Source of the DNA: Nesterenkonia alkaliphila
Lineage (GTDB): Bacteria; Actinomycetota; Actinomycetes; Actinomycetales; Micrococcaceae
Direction of reading: 5' to 3'
Length of the DNA stretch: 64,000 bases
Assembly: GCF_009758175.1 (NCBI RefSeq)
Contig: NZ_WRPM01000011.1
Span: 1-64,000, forward strand
Under the pieces are notes generated by a model that did no database searches, was not told the origin of the DNA, and saw only the letters and a list, made by a program, of their open reading frames with translations. Each line of letters begins with the position of its first letter. Position 1 is the first letter of the stretch. Both the position numbers and the translations under genes were made by a program. Below, piece by piece: positions 34,459-42,893 of this stretch.

Positions 34459-35550
34459 TCAAGACATGCCGATCACGAGGCGAATCACCAGTTCGCCGTC
34501 CACCACTCGACTTCCGGTTGACAGCATGCTATTGAGAGTTTCGACACCCTTCGAAAGCGGCTGATCATGGGTAATAAGGTGATCAGCTCTATCGCCGAAA
34601 TCAGGTTCTTCAAGCAGAATCGCTGCTGCTTCCAGTCTCCTATTGGGCACACCACGGTTTCCAGTTACGGCCGTTGAACGCTCTGAACTGGAGAAGCTAA
34701 CTCGCGCCGGAGGCCAAGGGCCGCCCGTGTTCGCGGCGCGCACGCCGTGTAGATCGACACCAGGGAGTTCCGGGCTGATAGTCCCGGAGGCGAGTCCGCC
34801 CACGAGATGTGCGGCGACGACACGTGCGCCGAGCGTCTGTGCCGCCTCGGTCAATCCCAGTGCTGTTCCGGCCCGATGCGTCGCTGACAGCACTGCGATG
34901 CGTTTCCCTAGGGCGGGTTCGAGTTCCCTGACTGTACGGCCGTTGGCGACGCGCGGCTCATGGGTCTGCGTCCACTCGCGACCGAGTTCTGTCCGGTGCA
35001 CCATGCCGATCGGCACTTGTTCTCCAAGCACGCGAGGTGCGGTGATCGCTGCAAGATTTCCTATGAGGCCATCTCCCACGACTAGAAGACTGTCGGGGTC
35101 TTCGAGGCGGAGACACTCCAGTGCGTACGTGACCACCGCTAAAGGCTCGATAAGGGTTCCGCGCGCTGCGGGAATTCGCGGCGAAACGTGGGAAACTAAG
35201 CCGCCAGACACGGCCGTCCTAGGTATGCGAACCCGCTGCTGAAGGAGACCGTTGATGTTGTGACCCAGCAGGAAGTCCGGATCAAACGGGTGAGTAGGAT
35301 TGATGGTGACGCGGTCGCCCACCGCGAACCCGACTGCTCCCGCACCGACTTCAACGACCTTTGCAAGCCCTTCGTGACCGACGACCAGTGCCGGATCATC
35401 ACGCAGGCCTCGGAGGATCTGGATGTCGGTGCCACAAATGCTGACTTTCTCCGGCGCGACAATAAGTTCCCCAATACCAGCTGCGCCTTCATGCAAGTAC
35501 TCGAGTGCGCATTGATTGCCACGCCGAACAATGGCCTTGTGCTTCATCAT
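34459..35550 (-). CDS. Zinc-type medium-chain dehydrogenase, cyclitol operon
   Basis: 363 residues, the last gene of the operon, 19 bases after the ROK kinase stop. GroES-like N-terminal domain with CGTDIQILRG (zinc Cys), VVGHEGLAKVVEVGAGAVGF (the GHE zinc-binding motif), and VGDRV. A Rossmann-type segment follows (SLLVVGDGLIGNLAAITAPRV), though the third Gly of GxGxxG is conserved only as GDGLIGN. The structural-zinc four-Cys loop is absent. It probably oxidises or reduces an alcohol on the C7 ring, like AcbL-type enzymes (inference). Base composition is lower in GC than the transfer genes. Confidence 0.75.
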   Translation of the reverse strand: MMKHKAIVRRGNQCALEYLHEGAAGIGELIVAPEKVSICGTDIQILRGLRDDPALVVGHEGLAKVVEVGAGAVGFAVGDRVTINPTHPFDPDFLLGHNINGLLQQRVRIPRTAVSGGLVSHVSPRIPAARGTLIEPLAVVTYALECLRLEDPDSLLVVGDGLIGNLAAITAPRVLGEQVPIGMVHRTELGREWTQTHEPRVANGRTVRELEPALGKRIAVLSATHRAGTALGLTEAAQTLGARVVAAHLVGGLASGTISPELPGVDLHGVRAANTGGPWPPARVSFSSSERSTAVTGNRGVPNRRLEAAAILLEEPDFGDRADHLITHDQPLSKGVETLNSMLSTGSRVVDGELVIRLVIGMS

Positions 35551-35569
35551 GGGCCTGAAGACCTTTCTC

Positions 35570-36514
35570 CTACTTCACGTTTTCGAGGTATCCCTGCGCC
35601 ATTAGAGCCGCGCCATTCTCAGGGCGGACTTGGTCCGGGGAAACTAAAAGCAGCCTTGGGCCCTCGTTGGGCTGTCTGTCCACATACGACTGAGCTGTGG
35701 AAAGCTGGCGATGGAGTTCATGCTTATAGCGAGTTCCAATTCCAGAGGGAACTCCACCACCGATTCCAATCAGATCAATATGAGGCTGAAGAGCCACTGC
35801 CGTACGAATGAGATTCGCGATCGGCTCAACGATGACTCTGAGTAGTCTTTCGTCCAGTTCGGTGGGCGCACCATCCTCTGAGTTTCTCGGCTGGTTGTAA
35901 CCGTCGAGGCCGAGCTTTTCGGCCACGTGCGGTATGGCAGGGCCGGCAGATATTGCGGCGATGTGTCCTAATCCTCCGCATTCACAGGTCAGTCCGCGGA
36001 CTGCTTCAATTGCAGTTGAGGTAGCGGGCAGATGTCCGACTTCACCCTGGAGACCTTCCGCGTTAACGTGGATGCGCCGTGAGGGGAGCTGCGCGGTTCG
36101 GAGCGCGATGCCGCTGCTGATTGTTACGTACATTACCTGTCGGTCCGCTGACCGAGCGTACATCTTCGTAAAGTGTGCAAGGCCGGCTGTGACGTCGTTG
36201 GTGACTGTCCACCGCACATCGGGACGCTGTCGTTCGAGGAGGCGACGGAAGGGGATATCGTGGCGTCCTGTTCCCCAAAGGGGTCCAGAGCCGTAGGCGA
36301 TATCGGTTTCCGGGTCGTAGGCTGCGCCGAGTGAAACATGTGCATCGGTATTCGTCGGCACGCGTTCTGCTAGGAGGAGAACCAGTTCCCGGGCGAGCGC
36401 GCTGCTGGCGCGATGAGGATGACGCAGCTTGCTGGGCGTTGCAACCCGCTCGACGTTGGAACCGTTCCGGAACCGGGTCCAGGTCCCTCCGATGTCAACA
36501 AGGAAGGCGTTCAT
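35570..36514 (-). CDS. ROK-family kinase (cyclitol kinase candidate)
   Basis: 314 residues from ATG 36512-36514, which overlaps the HAD gene stop by 4 bases. N-terminal phosphate loop FLVDIGGTWTR; catalytic Asp in WTVTNDVTAGLAHF; the zinc-type ROK signature region LTCECGGLGHIAAIS has a reduced Cys pattern; C-terminal IDLIGIGGGVPSG. In acarbose and validamycin pathways a ROK kinase (AcbM, ValC) phosphorylates the C7 cyclitol at O-7 (known). Together with the EEVS and VOC genes this suggests the same step here. A sugar kinase of another pathway is the alternative. Confidence 0.8.
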   Translation of the reverse strand: MNAFLVDIGGTWTRFRNGSNVERVATPSKLRHPHRASSALARELVLLLAERVPTNTDAHVSLGAAYDPETDIAYGSGPLWGTGRHDIPFRRLLERQRPDVRWTVTNDVTAGLAHFTKMYARSADRQVMYVTISSGIALRTAQLPSRRIHVNAEGLQGEVGHLPATSTAIEAVRGLTCECGGLGHIAAISAGPAIPHVAEKLGLDGYNQPRNSEDGAPTELDERLLRVIVEPIANLIRTAVALQPHIDLIGIGGGVPSGIGTRYKHELHRQLSTAQSYVDRQPNEGPRLLLVSPDQVRPENGAALMAQGYLENVK

Positions 36515-37164
36515 GGGATCTCGATTCGAATGCGGTCGCCCGCTACTTCGATGGTTACGTCTTCGTAGTCCCCAATGGAGCAAACGACCGTCCCTTCATA
36601 GACGGTCATGTGTCTAGCGATTGCGACCGTCTTGATTCCCGCTTCCGTCAGTGCTTGGAATCCTGCGGTCGAATCTTCGAAGCCCAGGCAGTGTCGAGGG
36701 TCGAATTCGAGGCCGCCCGCGGCCGCAAGGAAGCCTTCCGGCGATGGTTTCCCGTCGACTACGTCCTCGGCGCAGATCGTGACTGCGGGGGTAGGCAGCC
36801 CTGCGCCGCGGAGCCGGGCTTCCATCACCATTCTTGGAGCCGCTGTCACGACTGCCCACCGATTCTTGGGAAGCATATGCGTGAGGGCTTCTGCTCCCGG
36901 CACCGGCATGATCGTCTCGGATGCAGCGATCTCGCTTTGGCGGATGATGTCGAGCTCGTTGGCGGCCTGGGCATCGGTCATCCTCGGCATGACGGCAGCT
37001 AGGATGTCGCGGCCTCGCCGCCCGGGTAACAGCGTGCGGACCTTATCGAAGTCGAGGCCGTGCCGTTTTGCGAACCCGCACCACGCTGCTTCGATAGACG
37101 GTGTTGAAAGAACAAGTGTGTCGTCGAGGTCAAACAGTAGCGCAGAGCATTCCAAATGGGTCAT
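36511..37164 (-). CDS. HAD-superfamily phosphatase
   Basis: 217 residues from ATG 37162-37164. Motif I LLFDLDDTLVLST (nucleophile Asp and acid Asp), motif II WAVVTAAPRM (Thr/Ser position), motif III Lys in DVVDGKPSPEGF, and motif IV LGFEDSTAGFQAL. The cap domain (~20-85) is the helical C1 type as in beta-phosphoglucomutase-like phosphatases. A HAD phosphatase beside a kinase fits removal of a phosphate late in a phosphorylated cyclitol pathway (ValO-like role, inferred). It could also be a mutase-like enzyme. Confidence 0.82.
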   Translation of the reverse strand: MTHLECSALLFDLDDTLVLSTPSIEAAWCGFAKRHGLDFDKVRTLLPGRRGRDILAAVMPRMTDAQAANELDIIRQSEIAASETIMPVPGAEALTHMLPKNRWAVVTAAPRMVMEARLRGAGLPTPAVTICAEDVVDGKPSPEGFLAAAGGLEFDPRHCLGFEDSTAGFQALTEAGIKTVAIARHMTVYEGTVVCSIGDYEDVTIEVAGDRIRIEIP

Positions 37165-37169
37165 CGGAG

Positions 37170-37940
37170 CTATATCGCCTTCACGTCTGCAACGTCTGTC
37201 GCCCACGGTGTGCCGGAGAGCACGAGTGAGTGTCCACCGACCTCATCGATGCCTCGAGGGGGCTCTTGTTCGCCCACACCGTGTTCGAAGAGCTCGATGT
37301 TGAGACCGCCAGCGGCGACCATGGCCATGGTCGACGTGCAGGCCACTTCGATGCCGAACTGGCGACGGGTGAACGCTTCGTCCACTGTCAGTGCGGTGCC
37401 GAGCACGTACTGGGCACCGGCCTTCTCCGTCAGGTTGGCGATGGTGGAGTCGAGATTCGCGACGCTGTATCCGGCATGGTCGAGACCGCGGACGCCGGGC
37501 AGCGCCCCGACCCGCTGTCGCGGGTGCTCGTGATAAAGACGCACGTCGCTGTCTCGCGTGTAGGCGGGTGGGTCCGGCCACTCCTGTAGCTCGAAGAGGC
37601 TTCCCCAGGGCGACCGGAAGTAGATCCACTTATTGCCCTGGATCGGACCGTCGGGTGTCTCGATGATGTCGCCGAGCACCTCGGTGCCGGGGAGCTCATT
37701 GAGCCGGTCCACGACCTCGGTGATCGCGTCGACACGGAAGCATAGGTGGAGCGTTCCCAGATCGGTGATCGACGGCGGTGTTCTGTGTGCTGCTAGGCAG
37801 GCCGTGAGCCTGACTTCCACGCCCGGATCGAACACAAAGACGGGTCCACTACCTGTTGGTTCTCCGACGATGGAGGCCAACCACCTAGCGGCGGCGTCGA
37901 CATCAGGAACGGCCAGCGTGATCTGCTGCGATTGGCTCAT
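37170..37940 (-). CDS. Two-module VOC protein, 2-epi-5-epi-valiolone epimerase candidate
   Basis: 256 residues with two tandem glyoxalase-fold modules. The first (~1-130) has QITLAVPDVDAAARWLASIV, LHLCFRV and SPWGSLFELQEW. The second (~145-250) has GLDHAGYSVANLDSTIANLT and GGLNIELFEH. Metal ligands His and Glu are visible in both halves. VOC proteins of this size next to EEVS genes (AcbO, CetB) epimerise 2-epi-5-epi-valiolone at C-2 (known family knowledge). Its start overlaps the stop of the upstream reductase by 4 bases. The call depends on the EEVS context; a dioxygenase-like activity cannot be excluded. Confidence 0.75.
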   Translation of the reverse strand: MSQSQQITLAVPDVDAAARWLASIVGEPTGSGPVFVFDPGVEVRLTACLAAHRTPPSITDLGTLHLCFRVDAITEVVDRLNELPGTEVLGDIIETPDGPIQGNKWIYFRSPWGSLFELQEWPDPPAYTRDSDVRLYHEHPRQRVGALPGVRGLDHAGYSVANLDSTIANLTEKAGAQYVLGTALTVDEAFTRRQFGIEVACTSTMAMVAAGGLNIELFEHGVGEQEPPRGIDEVGGHSLVLSGTPWATDVADVKAI

Positions 37941-38836
37941 GGGATCAGCAGCACCTTTCCGCGGAGCCCGCCACGCTCGAAATCGCTATGAGCGGCGGCA
38001 GCTTGCGAGAGTGGATAAGTCCGGCCCACGGGCACAGAAAGTGTCCCCTGCGCCAGCTGATCAGCGATTTCGGCGAGCTGTCGACCGTTTTCCTGGACGT
38101 AACTCTTCGTCGGGGCGATTCCGCGCTCGGGCTGGGGCTGGGTGTTGTCGGCAATGGAGATGAACTGACCGTCATCGCGCACGCTCGCGATGGCATCTGC
38201 GATTCCGGCGGTGTCGACTACCGCGTCGAATGTAGCGTCAGGGAGGCTGTCCGTGGAGTCGTAGACAGCCTCGGTGCCGAGGGCCGTGAGATCAGCGGTG
38301 TCGCTGAGACGCGCCAGTCCGGCCACCTGGTGTCCAGCCTGCAGTAGCCATTGCACAGCGACTCGTCCGACCGCTCCGGCCGCCCCCGTGACGAGAACGC
38401 GTGCCTTATCAGGCAGATCGAGCTTGCTCAGCATCTGCGCGGCCGTGAGCACGGTCAGGGGCGCAGCGGCGGCCTGCTGCATGCTGACCCCGGCGGGGAC
38501 GGGCGCAAACAGCTCCTGGGGTGCGCTCACGTACTCGGCGTATGTTCCCTGGCCCCGCGCCGGTTGCGCGACCATACCCATGACCTGGTCTCCTTCACGG
38601 AACCGTGACACGTCGGTACCGACAGCATCGACAGTTCCGGCCACATCCCAGCCGAGAATGACAGGAAAGTCCAGGTCCATGTTCAGGAACCCGGATCGGG
38701 TCTTCACGTCGACGGGGTTGACGGCCGCCGCCGCAACCTTCACTCGGATGTCTCCGGGGCCGACGTCCCGTGTCGGGATGTCGGTGATCTGGATCTCCGA
38801 GGCGGATCCTGTGCGGTGGATTGTTGCTGCTTTCAT
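37937..38836 (-). CDS. NADPH:quinone oxidoreductase-like zinc-independent MDR
   Basis: 299 residues. The MDR fold lacks zinc ligands: MKAATIHRTGSASEIQITDI, AAAVNPVDVKTRSG, and GWDVAGTVDAVGTDVSRF start the GroES domain, and VLVTGAAGAVGRVAVQWLL is the NADPH-binding loop. The C terminus reads TYPLSQAAAAHSDFERGGLRG then KVLLIP, typical of quinone reductases/enoyl reductases. It might reduce a conjugated enone of the cyclitol ring, for example a valienone-like compound (inference). Overlaps of 4 bases with both neighbours mark tight coupling. Confidence 0.82.
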   Translation of the reverse strand: MKAATIHRTGSASEIQITDIPTRDVGPGDIRVKVAAAAVNPVDVKTRSGFLNMDLDFPVILGWDVAGTVDAVGTDVSRFREGDQVMGMVAQPARGQGTYAEYVSAPQELFAPVPAGVSMQQAAAAPLTVLTAAQMLSKLDLPDKARVLVTGAAGAVGRVAVQWLLQAGHQVAGLARLSDTADLTALGTEAVYDSTDSLPDATFDAVVDTAGIADAIASVRDDGQFISIADNTQPQPERGIAPTKSYVQENGRQLAEIADQLAQGTLSVPVGRTYPLSQAAAAHSDFERGGLRGKVLLIP

Positions 38837-39648
38837 GAGAGTGACCTTTCGAGGAAGTGACCGGTGTGGGGTGCGGCCTTAGCGTTTTCTTCCGCGGCGG
38901 TGAGCATGAGGCCCCCATCGACGTAGAGCGTCGCTCCGGTCATGTAAGACGCCTCGGGGCTGAGGAGCCACGCGACTGTGTTGGCGATCTCGGCCGGTTG
39001 GCCAGCTCGCCTCATCGGGATTGCCGGGCGTTCGACGATTTCATTGTCAGCGCCGTGCGGGATTCCGTTCATCGGGGTCGCTGTTTCTCCGGGCGCCACC
39101 AGATTCAGGCGGATGCCATGCTCGGCGAACTCGAGAGCCAGGGCACGCGACGCTACTGCCAGCCCGCCCTTGGAAGCGCAGTACAGTGCACCTCCCGTTA
39201 TAGGGATCTGGTCGTGCACTGATGTGACGGTGACGATGGAGCCGCCGACGTTGTTGGCCACGAAATAGCGTGCTGCTGCCGAGGACAGTAGAAGGGGCGA
39301 GGAGAGGTTGACGGCTATGACCTCTTCCAGGCGGACGTGGTCGAGCGCCAGCGCTGGCGAGCGGTCATTAATCCCTGCATTGTTGACGAGGTGGTGAATA
39401 GGTCCGTGTATTGTCGTGAGCTCGTCAAATCGACCCGGAATGCTCTGCGGGTCGGTCAGATCGATGTGTATCGGAACTGCCTGATCCACGTCGCTGGTAT
39501 TCAGGGTGTCGCAGAGCTGCTCCGCCCGCGCGCGTCCAGAATGGTAGCCAACCAGCACTCGGGCGCCGTCGTGAACGAGTCGTCGGGCGATGGCACTTCC
39601 GATCCCGCTGCTCGCTCCTGTGACGAGTGCCGTACGCTGCTCATCCAA
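38833..39648 (-). CDS. Short-chain dehydrogenase/reductase
   Basis: 271 residues of the classical SDR type. It has TGASSGIGSAIARRL for cofactor binding, the NNAG motif in HHLVNNAGIND, Ser in VTVTSVHDQI, and the catalytic YCASK. The C-terminal signature IPMRRAGQPAEIANTVAWLL ends with YMTGATLYVDGGL. The Gly-rich loop is followed by YHSGRAR at the second strand, consistent with NADP use (weak). It overlaps the preceding dehydrogenase gene by 8 bases. Probable ketone/alcohol step on the cyclitol, in the manner of AcbN (inference). Confidence 0.85.
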   Translation of the reverse strand: MDEQRTALVTGASSGIGSAIARRLVHDGARVLVGYHSGRARAEQLCDTLNTSDVDQAVPIHIDLTDPQSIPGRFDELTTIHGPIHHLVNNAGINDRSPALALDHVRLEEVIAVNLSSPLLLSSAAARYFVANNVGGSIVTVTSVHDQIPITGGALYCASKGGLAVASRALALEFAEHGIRLNLVAPGETATPMNGIPHGADNEIVERPAIPMRRAGQPAEIANTVAWLLSPEASYMTGATLYVDGGLMLTAAEENAKAAPHTGHFLERSLS

Positions 39649-40654
39649 TCTTCAGCACCACCTTCGGGCGTTCGCGAGGCTGCTCGAGCCGATCGAATGC
39701 CGCGCTGACCTCGGTGAGCGGATAGACGCGGTCAACGAGCTGGTCGATCTGCTGTGGATGCTCTCGGATGAACTCGGCTGCCGCGGGATAGTGGTCGACG
39801 CCGTGCCGGATGCCAAGAATGCTCTGACCGTTGAGCGCGAGTTCGGAGACGTTGAGCCGCGTGCCTGCGGACGGGACACCGATGAACACGGCACGGCCGC
39901 CGACCTTGAGGTATTTCAGTGCCTCTTCTGTTGCGCTCTGGGCTCCTGAGCATTCCCACACCGCGTCGTAAAGGCCGTCGTCGGTGCTGGGTAGGTTGGC
40001 AACGGTCTTGATGCCGAGACGCGCGAGGTGGGGTGGTGATGCAGGATCGAGGACGGCAACCTCGACGGGGTAGCTCGCGAGCACGAGCGCAGCGAGGCTG
40101 CCCATGGTTCCTCCACCGATGATCAGGATGCGGCTGCCCGGTGAGGGGCACAGTTTCACGGCTCCTTCGAGGACAGTGACCAGTGGTTCGACGAGGACGT
40201 GGCCAGGGCGGGGTTCTGCGGTCTCCGTGTCGTCGAGGACCGTGAGTGCGGGTGCCGGCATCGTGAGGAGTTCTGCCGCGGCGCCGGCGTGACCGTACAA
40301 ACCGACCTCTCTGACACGAAGGCAGAGATTCTTGTGGCCGGATCGGCATGCGGTACAGGTGTGGCAGGACAGCATGGTGCTACCGGTGACGACCGTGCCG
40401 CGCGTGAGGTGTTCTGCGTTCGAACCGGTCGGGGGCTCTTCGATGGTGCCGACCCACTCGTGACCGAAGTGGTGCGGGTAAGCGGCCTGCCCGGTGCGGA
40501 GGTACTTCGACGTCCCGTGGTAGAGCTCGAGATCGGAGCCACAGAGACCCACGTAGGCAATCCGTATCAGCGCTTCATCTGCGCTCGCCGACACAGCATC
40601 TGGAATCTCGCGCGGTACTGCAGCTCGCATGCCCGTGAGGAGCGCCGCCTTCAT
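39641..40654 (-). CDS. Zinc-containing alcohol/sorbitol-type dehydrogenase
   Basis: 337 residues. GroES domain with catalytic zinc Cys in YVGLCGSDLELYHG, GHEWVG, and the structural-zinc loop CHTCTACRSGHKNLC complete. Rossmann part ILIIGGGTMGSLAALVLASY. Close in architecture to L-threonine/sorbitol dehydrogenases. Unlike the 363-residue dehydrogenase at the end of the operon, all zinc motifs are intact. It starts within the end of the MFS gene (4-base overlap). Likely oxidises a secondary hydroxyl of the C7 intermediate (inference). Confidence 0.85.
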   Translation of the reverse strand: MKAALLTGMRAAVPREIPDAVSASADEALIRIAYVGLCGSDLELYHGTSKYLRTGQAAYPHHFGHEWVGTIEEPPTGSNAEHLTRGTVVTGSTMLSCHTCTACRSGHKNLCLRVREVGLYGHAGAAAELLTMPAPALTVLDDTETAEPRPGHVLVEPLVTVLEGAVKLCPSPGSRILIIGGGTMGSLAALVLASYPVEVAVLDPASPPHLARLGIKTVANLPSTDDGLYDAVWECSGAQSATEEALKYLKVGGRAVFIGVPSAGTRLNVSELALNGQSILGIRHGVDHYPAAAEFIREHPQQIDQLVDRVYPLTEVSAAFDRLEQPRERPKVVLKIG

Positions 40655-41865
40655 TCTGCGCTCCCGTCACTCAGACGAGAGGTGCCCGCACGATTGGTGA
40701 TCCATAGAAGCGCCGCAGCTGCGAGTGCGAGGACGGCGCCGAGGGCCGGGAGCACACCGATCCCGAATCCGAATGACAGAGCGGTGGAGCCAATCCAGGC
40801 TCCCGCGGCGTTCGCGAGCTGGAACCCGGCGATGTTCACCGTGGTGGCAAGGTTCGGGGCATTGCTTGCCGCACCGATCAGCTTCGACGTCAGCGGTGGA
40901 ATGATGGAGAACCCGGCTGCCCCGACCACGAACATCCACGGTGCGGCGAACCAGGCATGGTTGCCGAAGAGGAAGAGGAGGAGCAGGGAAAGCGCGAGCG
41001 AACCCAACGCGATGTACAGCGTCGCACTCATGTTTCGGTCTGAGAAGTAGCCGCCGAGCATGTTGCCAACGATGGAACCCACGCCGAACACGAAGAGGAG
41101 AACGGTGATGGCATTGGGGCTGAATCCAGCATGCTGCCCGAGGTACGGTGCGATGAAGGTGAAGAGCACGAAGAGCCCGGACTGGCTCAACATGGTCAGG
41201 CCGAGAGCCTTGAGGACCTCGCCCTGCCCGAAGACTCGCACTTCGGCCGAGATGCTGCCGGAGGTACGCTCTGGTGCTCGCCGCGTCGTCAGCACCAGGG
41301 CGACAGTGACGAGCGTCTGAATGCCAGCGATTATGAGGAACGACGACCGCCATCCGTACTGGTTGCCAATCAGTGTCCCCAGAGGAACGCCCAGCACCGT
41401 CGCGAGATTGAGTCCGAGCGTGATGCGGGAGATGACACGCCCCTGGAACTCCGGCTCCACAAGCGTGGTCGCGAGAACGAGACAGAGTGCGAAGAACGTC
41501 GCGTGGGGCAGCGCGGTCATCACCCGAGCGATGACCAACACCGGGAAGTTCGGGGCAACGGCTGTCAAGATGTTGCCGGCGATGAACAACGCCATGAGCA
41601 CGAGGACCAGGGGGATGCGTCGGACGCGGGAGGTGATGATCGTCAGAAGCGGGCCGCCTATGACCACAGTGAGGGCGTAGACGGTCACGAGGAGTCCGGC
41701 GGTCGCTTCCGTGACGGCGACATCGCTGGAGATCTGAGGAAGGACGCCGGCCACGAGGTACTCGACGGTTCCGACTCCGAAGACGCCCAGGAGCATCCAG
41801 GTAATGGCGAGGTTGATATTGACCGGGGCCTTACTCGTCGTGGACTCGGTAGGTCGTGAGTTCAT
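40651..41865 (-). CDS. MFS efflux transporter (DHA1, AraJ/NepI-like)
   Basis: 404 residues with 12 predicted membrane helices, for example ITWMLLGVFGVGTVEYLVAG at the start and PALGAVLALAAAALLWITNR at the end. Conserved first-loop motif is reduced but the region after helix 2 (ITSRVRRIP) is basic as usual, and LNLATVLGVPLGTLIGNQYG WRSSF-type motif C is present around residues ~140-160. Ribosome-binding AGGAGA six bases before ATG. It sits between the biosynthetic enzymes and likely exports the product or an intermediate. Confidence 0.88.
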   Translation of the reverse strand: MNSRPTESTTSKAPVNINLAITWMLLGVFGVGTVEYLVAGVLPQISSDVAVTEATAGLLVTVYALTVVIGGPLLTIITSRVRRIPLVLVLMALFIAGNILTAVAPNFPVLVIARVMTALPHATFFALCLVLATTLVEPEFQGRVISRITLGLNLATVLGVPLGTLIGNQYGWRSSFLIIAGIQTLVTVALVLTTRRAPERTSGSISAEVRVFGQGEVLKALGLTMLSQSGLFVLFTFIAPYLGQHAGFSPNAITVLLFVFGVGSIVGNMLGGYFSDRNMSATLYIALGSLALSLLLLFLFGNHAWFAAPWMFVVGAAGFSIIPPLTSKLIGAASNAPNLATTVNIAGFQLANAAGAWIGSTALSFGFGIGVLPALGAVLALAAAALLWITNRAGTSRLSDGSAE

Positions 41866-41873
41866 GTGTTCTC

Positions 41874-42893
41874 CTATCCGTGATAACGAAGAACTGCGCA
41901 GCCCCAGGTGAAACCTGCGCCAATTCCGATCAGAGCGACGTGGTCGCCGGGCGTGAGTGCGGACTCGCTCCGCAAGTGCTGCAGGCCGAGAAGGGGGTCA
42001 GCCGCGCCAGTGTGTCCGATCTGAGCGCCGAACTGGCTGGTTGTGTCCGTGGGTGCGAGGCCGAGCGGCTCGAGGCACTGTCGGCGTAGCAGCGTCTCAC
42101 CGAAATGCGGGACCGCCCATGCGCTGATACCGGCGTGGTCGACGCCAGCGTCGTTAAGGGCCTGGTCCACAGATCGTTGGAGTCCTTCGGCGTTTGCCTT
42201 CCAGAACGATTCGAGGCCATAGATGCGTGCGTAGTCGGCTGACCTGGCGCGCATGCTGAACGGGAGCGGTTCTCGGTACTCCGGAAGATCTAGCGGAGCA
42301 TTACCGCGATGCATCTGTTCGAAGCGTGAGTTCTGTGTCAGCGCGGTCGACAGCACCTGGAACGGTCCAGCGGATCTCGAGAGAACGATGGCAGCGCCGG
42401 CATCACCGTACGCCAGGCCTGAGTCTGTGGCCCACCGGTCAAACAAGGGCAGACGCCACACATCTGATGCAGTGAGCAGGCCGTAGCCTTCGTTGTCGAG
42501 GCGCCTAGCGAGCAGGTCGATGCCGACGATGGAGCCGGCACACGTGTTGCGGATCTCGATAGCGAGAGCCTCGGGGAAGCCGAGCTCATTACCGATGTAG
42601 GCACCCCCGTTCCATGCCTCGAGGCCGGTATGGAGGGCGACTGCGTGAACGATGAGCTCCGGGCTCGCTTCTGCTGGGAACTCTGCGCCGTACTCTTCAA
42701 GTGCGACGCGGCCTGCACGAACCGCCATCACCGGAGCGGACTCCTCGGGCTGTCCCACGGCGGCGCTGACTTGTCGCGATTTCTCCAGTTCTTCATGGGC
42801 TAGACGCCCAGCTGTGACAGCGTCGACGGCTGTTTCAAGGGTGCTGGGCAGGTAGCTTCCGAGGCCTCCGATGTAGAGGCTGTCCCACCTCAT
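41874..42893 (-). CDS. KAS III-like acyltransferase or ketosynthase
   Basis: 339 residues, thiolase fold of the beta-ketoacyl-ACP synthase III type. The active-site Cys is in EIRNTCAGSIVGIDLLARRL, and the catalytic His in AWAVPHFGETLLRRQCL. Where KAS III has Asn in a G-N-T-S-A-A-S box this protein reads QIGHTGAADPLLGL, so Asn is replaced. KAS III homologues with such changes (CerJ-like) transfer acyl groups to hydroxyls instead of making carbon-carbon bonds (recalled). No acyl carrier protein gene is nearby. It is coupled to the EEVS gene by a 4-base overlap. Acylation of the cyclitol is the proposed role. Confidence 0.75.
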   Translation of the reverse strand: MRWDSLYIGGLGSYLPSTLETAVDAVTAGRLAHEELEKSRQVSAAVGQPEESAPVMAVRAGRVALEEYGAEFPAEASPELIVHAVALHTGLEAWNGGAYIGNELGFPEALAIEIRNTCAGSIVGIDLLARRLDNEGYGLLTASDVWRLPLFDRWATDSGLAYGDAGAAIVLSRSAGPFQVLSTALTQNSRFEQMHRGNAPLDLPEYREPLPFSMRARSADYARIYGLESFWKANAEGLQRSVDQALNDAGVDHAGISAWAVPHFGETLLRRQCLEPLGLAPTDTTSQFGAQIGHTGAADPLLGLQHLRSESALTPGDHVALIGIGAGFTWGCAVLRYHG

